Of a stretch of 64,000 nucleotides of DNA, positions 61,406 through 64,000 are shown piece after piece. Positions within the stretch are counted from its first letter, which is position 1, and each line of letters starts with the position of its first letter. The DNA is from Pinibacter soli. Lineage in GTDB: Bacteria; Bacteroidota; Bacteroidia; Chitinophagales; Chitinophagaceae. A program made the position numbers and the translations under genes. The notes beneath the pieces were generated by a model. The model did not search any database, had not been told where the DNA came from, and saw nothing but the letters and a program-made list of their open reading frames with translations. Where the stretch lies: positions 682,001-746,000 of the forward strand of contig NZ_JASBRG010000001.1 in the NCBI RefSeq assembly GCF_029961145.1, written 5' to 3'.

Positions 61406-63298
61406 GTGAACAACAGATGCATCCATATTGTATTGATAACATTGCTTTGGTTGATATCGACCCGGGCCGGTGCTACTGTGCATTTTCCTTCAGCCTTCGA
61501 CAATGATACAGTTCCCAACAAATCTATTTTCCAAAAAATAAGGGAATATAGGGATTCTATGATGCACAGGCATTACAGGGATTCTGTTCTGGGTAAAATA
61601 GCAAAAGTAGATGCTCCTGAACCGAAGGAAGATAGCACTATGGTGAAGAGTGAACGAAAATTTCTGCCCAATTCAGGTAAAATAATTCAGAACATCTATT
61701 TTAAAAGAATTGCCGTATTTGGACCGCGTGACATCAACGATACCACATTTTCTACCCGCAATAAACTCATAAGAGTTGCTAACAGCTTGCATTACGATTC
61801 GCGGCAATGGGTCATCAGGCAAACGCTTTTCTTTAGAGAAAATGATACCATTAATGCCTATACGCTGGCTGACAACGAGCGGTACATACGTACGCTACCG
61901 TTTATACAGGATGCCCGTGTATATGTAATCAATGAAGACGATGATTCCAATACTGCCGATGTGCTGATCGTAACGAAGGATGTATTTGAATACGGATTGG
62001 ATCTTTCCAATTTCAGCCCGCCAAATACTATTGCAGCTGCAGTGTACAGCAATGACCTCTTTGGCGCAGGACAAGGCCTTAGGGTTGGTTTTCGTTGGGA
62101 CAATGGTACCACTCCCCCCTTTAACACCGAGGCCCGTTATACCAAATATAACATTGCAGGTTCTTTCGCCAATTTTACCGTGGGCTATACTACGCTGAAC
62201 AACAACAATCCGCTTGATACCGGGGTGTACGAAAATTCGTATTTCGTAAGTATAACCCGTCCGTTGTACAGGCAATCGGCGAGGTTTATCGGCGGTCTTA
62301 CCCTTGCAGATAATCATTCCATGAACATTCACGATTATCCCGACAGCATGTACAGAAGCTACTCCTATCGACTGTTGGATATCTGGGCGGGTTATAATTT
62401 TAGAAATTCATTTCGCAAAAATGGATCTCTTACCAATAAGCCTAACCTTGCTTTGCTCGTGCGGCGATACAGTGCCTATTTTATCAATCGTCCAAAACAG
62501 CCGGAACTAGCGCTGGATCCCACTTACAATACCCGCCAATATTACCTGGGGCAATTTGTAATTTTTAAGCAACAGTATTTTAAGGGTAAATATTATAACG
62601 GTTTCGGCAGAACGGAGGATATTCCGCAGGGTTATACCATTACAGCCACAATGGGTAGCGAAAAATGGATCAGCCGCTACCGGTGGTACAGTGATGTGAG
62701 CGTTCAAAGCTGGCAAAAAACCCATCGTGACGGATTGTTGAACACGGGCATCGGTATCGGATCTTTCTGGCAAAAAACAACTTCGGAAGATGCGGTTATA
62801 CACGCTTTTGCCAATTATTACAGTAAACTTTTTTACTGGAAAAAACAACGTATCAGGGAAACGACATTTTTCGACTACATACTTTGCCCTAATAGCTATT
62901 TCTATAAACCATTGAATATTAATTGGGATCAGGGAATTTATGGATTCAAAAGAACAACGCTAAATGGCTACCAGCGACTCAATATGCGTTCGGAAACCAT
63001 CTATTATAGCCCTTTAAAAATCTATGGGTTCAAGTTCAATTTCTTCGCCAGCGCACAACTGTCGCTGTTGGCAGACAACAAAGAATCGATTTTTCAAAGC
63101 CCTGTATACACAGGTTTGGGGCTGGGAGCAAGGATCAGAAATGAAAATTTAAGTATCAACACGCTGAAACTGGGAGCATACTATTATCCGGTTCGCCCTG
63201 CGGGTGTGGGCTCCTTCTTTTTTGAGGCCACAACGGTGTCTGACTTGCGCTTTGACGTGTTCCCGCTGAAGATGCCAACGTTTTTACAATTCAGGTAG
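61406..63298 (+). CDS. Outer-membrane protein with POTRA-like domain and beta-barrel
   Basis: 630 residues from GTG 61406 (no in-frame ATG gives the signal peptide). Signal peptide about 1-24 (LLWLISTRAGA). After a basic linker (35-80), one POTRA-like domain (about 130-200) reads LADNERYIRTLPFIQDARVY and ADVLIVTKDVFEY, close to the BamA/TamA/FpvA-like pattern. The C-terminal part (about 210-630) is a barrel with repeated aromatic strand ends (YFVSITRPLYRQSARF, KLGAYYYPVRP) and ends in LRFDVFPLKMPTFLQFR rather than a normal terminal Phe signal. BamA/Omp85-like in a broad sense; true BamA has five POTRA domains, so it is a relative of unknown function. Confidence 0.75.
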   Translation: MNNRCIHIVLITLLWLISTRAGATVHFPSAFDNDTVPNKSIFQKIREYRDSMMHRHYRDSVLGKIAKVDAPEPKEDSTMVKSERKFLPNSGKIIQNIYFKRIAVFGPRDINDTTFSTRNKLIRVANSLHYDSRQWVIRQTLFFRENDTINAYTLADNERYIRTLPFIQDARVYVINEDDDSNTADVLIVTKDVFEYGLDLSNFSPPNTIAAAVYSNDLFGAGQGLRVGFRWDNGTTPPFNTEARYTKYNIAGSFANFTVGYTTLNNNNPLDTGVYENSYFVSITRPLYRQSARFIGGLTLADNHSMNIHDYPDSMYRSYSYRLLDIWAGYNFRNSFRKNGSLTNKPNLALLVRRYSAYFINRPKQPELALDPTYNTRQYYLGQFVIFKQQYFKGKYYNGFGRTEDIPQGYTITATMGSEKWISRYRWYSDVSVQSWQKTHRDGLLNTGIGIGSFWQKTTSEDAVIHAFANYYSKLFYWKKQRIRETTFFDYILCPNSYFYKPLNINWDQGIYGFKRTTLNGYQRLNMRSETIYYSPLKIYGFKFNFFASAQLSLLADNKESIFQSPVYTGLGLGARIRNENLSINTLKLGAYYYPVRPAGVGSFFFEATTVSDLRFDVFPLKMPTFLQFR

Positions 63299-63304
63299 GA
63301 GTAA

Positions 63305-63491
63305 GCACACGGATGACACAGATTAGACGGATTTACACAGATTTTTTGAACGTTATATTGTTATTATTTTGCTTGCAGATGATTCCGATTTATCAACGCT
63401 AAAGACCCATGCCTAAACATAAGGCCTCAATTATCCATTATCTAGTATTCAAAATCCGCGTTAATCCGTCCAATCCTTGTCATCTGCGTGC
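63305..63491. repeat. Long palindromic repeat, family R, copy 7
   Basis: GCACACGGATGACACAGATT at the left and the reverse-type arm AATCCTTGTCATCTGCGTGC at the right, with TAGACGGATTTACACAGATT and AAAATCCGCGTTAATCCGTC inside. It begins 6 bp after the stop of the barrel gene. Confidence 0.85.
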
Positions 63492-63583
63492 CAATTTCCT
63501 CACTTCGAGATAAAAAAGCTAGCCGGCTGGGGCGTTTTTAGTTTTTTCAGTTATCTTGCAGTCCCTTTTTTAAAAATGTGATT

Positions 63584-64000
63584 ATGGAATATAACAGAAT
63601 CATGGCTATAACCGGATTGCCGGGATTGTTTGAGTTATTAAGCAGTAAAGCTGACGGAGCGATCGTTCGTTCCCTCGAAGATAAAAGCACAAAATTTGTT
63701 TCCAGCCGCGTACATAACTTTTCGCATCTGGAAAGCATTGAAGTATATACTACCCGCGAAAACGTAAATCTTGTGGATGTATTTACTGCTATGCAAAGCA
63801 ACGGTGGTGCTCTTCCTTCTGAAAAAGATGCAAATGCAATAAAGGCATATTTTCAGAAAGTATATCCTGATATGGACTTCGAAAGAGTGTATAGCAGCGA
63901 TATGAAGAAGATGATCAAATGGTTCTCTGTACTGAAAGAGAACAGCATTGAAATAAAACTTTCTGAAGCTCCTGCTGAAGAATCAGATGAAGTAAGTGAA
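63584..64000 (+). CDS. DUF5606-type conserved protein (5' part, runs off the window)
   Basis: The first 139 codons are present and in frame to the window edge. They begin MEYNRIMAITGLPGLFELLS, with VNLVDVFTAMQSNGGALPSE, a pattern I recognise as DUF5606, a Bacteroidota family of unknown function. Cytoplasmic, no signal peptide. The last visible residues are acidic (EAPAEESDEVSE), suggesting a disordered tail that continues beyond 64000. The end is truncated by the window, not by mutation. Confidence 0.8.
   Translation, partial: MEYNRIMAITGLPGLFELLSSKADGAIVRSLEDKSTKFVSSRVHNFSHLESIEVYTTRENVNLVDVFTAMQSNGGALPSEKDANAIKAYFQKVYPDMDFERVYSSDMKKMIKWFSVLKENSIEIKLSEAPAEESDEVSE

Overview
The window reads as chromosomal DNA of a Bacteroidota member, most likely family Chitinophagaceae. 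Evidence seen here: an alternative complex III (ActA-F) operon running into caa3-type oxidase genes, TAnnTTTG-type -7 promoter boxes instead of -10 boxes, DUF1800/DUF1501 pairs, PorT-like barrels, GH97 and GHL10 enzymes, an ECF sigma/anti-sigma pair, and many short palindromic repeats between genes. I see no phage, plasmid, rRNA or CRISPR array. The family-level placement is inference.

Layout. 1-8.7 kb: housekeeping genes (rpiB, tatC, a CBS-domain CorC/HlyC-like protein, gmk, an alpha/beta hydrolase, a GT2 glycosyltransferase, a DppC-type permease, an Lrp regulator). 8.85-9.55 kb: a tandem pair of class II tRNA-like genes with very large variable arms, a terminator, then a compact palindromic MITE-like element. 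9.6-15.1 kb: moaA, a GH97 glycosidase, and an overlapping trmB / DUF5522 / alkyltransferase-like trio. 15.2-31.7 kb: a minus-strand respiratory cluster, transcribed actA-B-C-D-E-F-ctaC-ctaD, then a terminator, then ctaB, two subunit III genes, subunit IV, SCO and a DUF420 protein. Together these take electrons from quinol through ActA/ActE cytochromes to oxygen and supply heme A and copper assembly; TatC at 1.6-2.5 kb is the likely exporter for the Tat-signal ActB.

32.4-46 kb: purN, a surface protein whose signal peptide lacks a normal start codon, a divergent DapB-like protein, ridA, kbl, an ECF sigma factor/anti-sigma/outer-membrane barrel operon, a hicAB toxin-antitoxin pair between two related repeats, a Tat-exported class V aminotransferase and an acyl-CoA synthetase. 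46-64 kb: an orphan histidine kinase, AhpD/peroxiredoxin, a carbohydrate porin, GHL10, MarR, a radical SAM/SPASM protein, GH25, DUF1800+DUF1501, YceI, a PNPOx-like protein, fabG, a POTRA/barrel outer-membrane protein and the 5' part of a DUF5606 gene.

The most unusual signal is the tRNA-like pair at 8857-9231. Two copies keep a cloverleaf through compensatory changes, have a Leu-type D arm, an apparent GUC anticodon with U37, and variable-arm loops of 38 and 89 nt. The second theme is repeat biology. Seven copies of one long palindromic family all start at or within a few bases of a stop codon, and one copy gives two convergent genes the same C-terminal residues.
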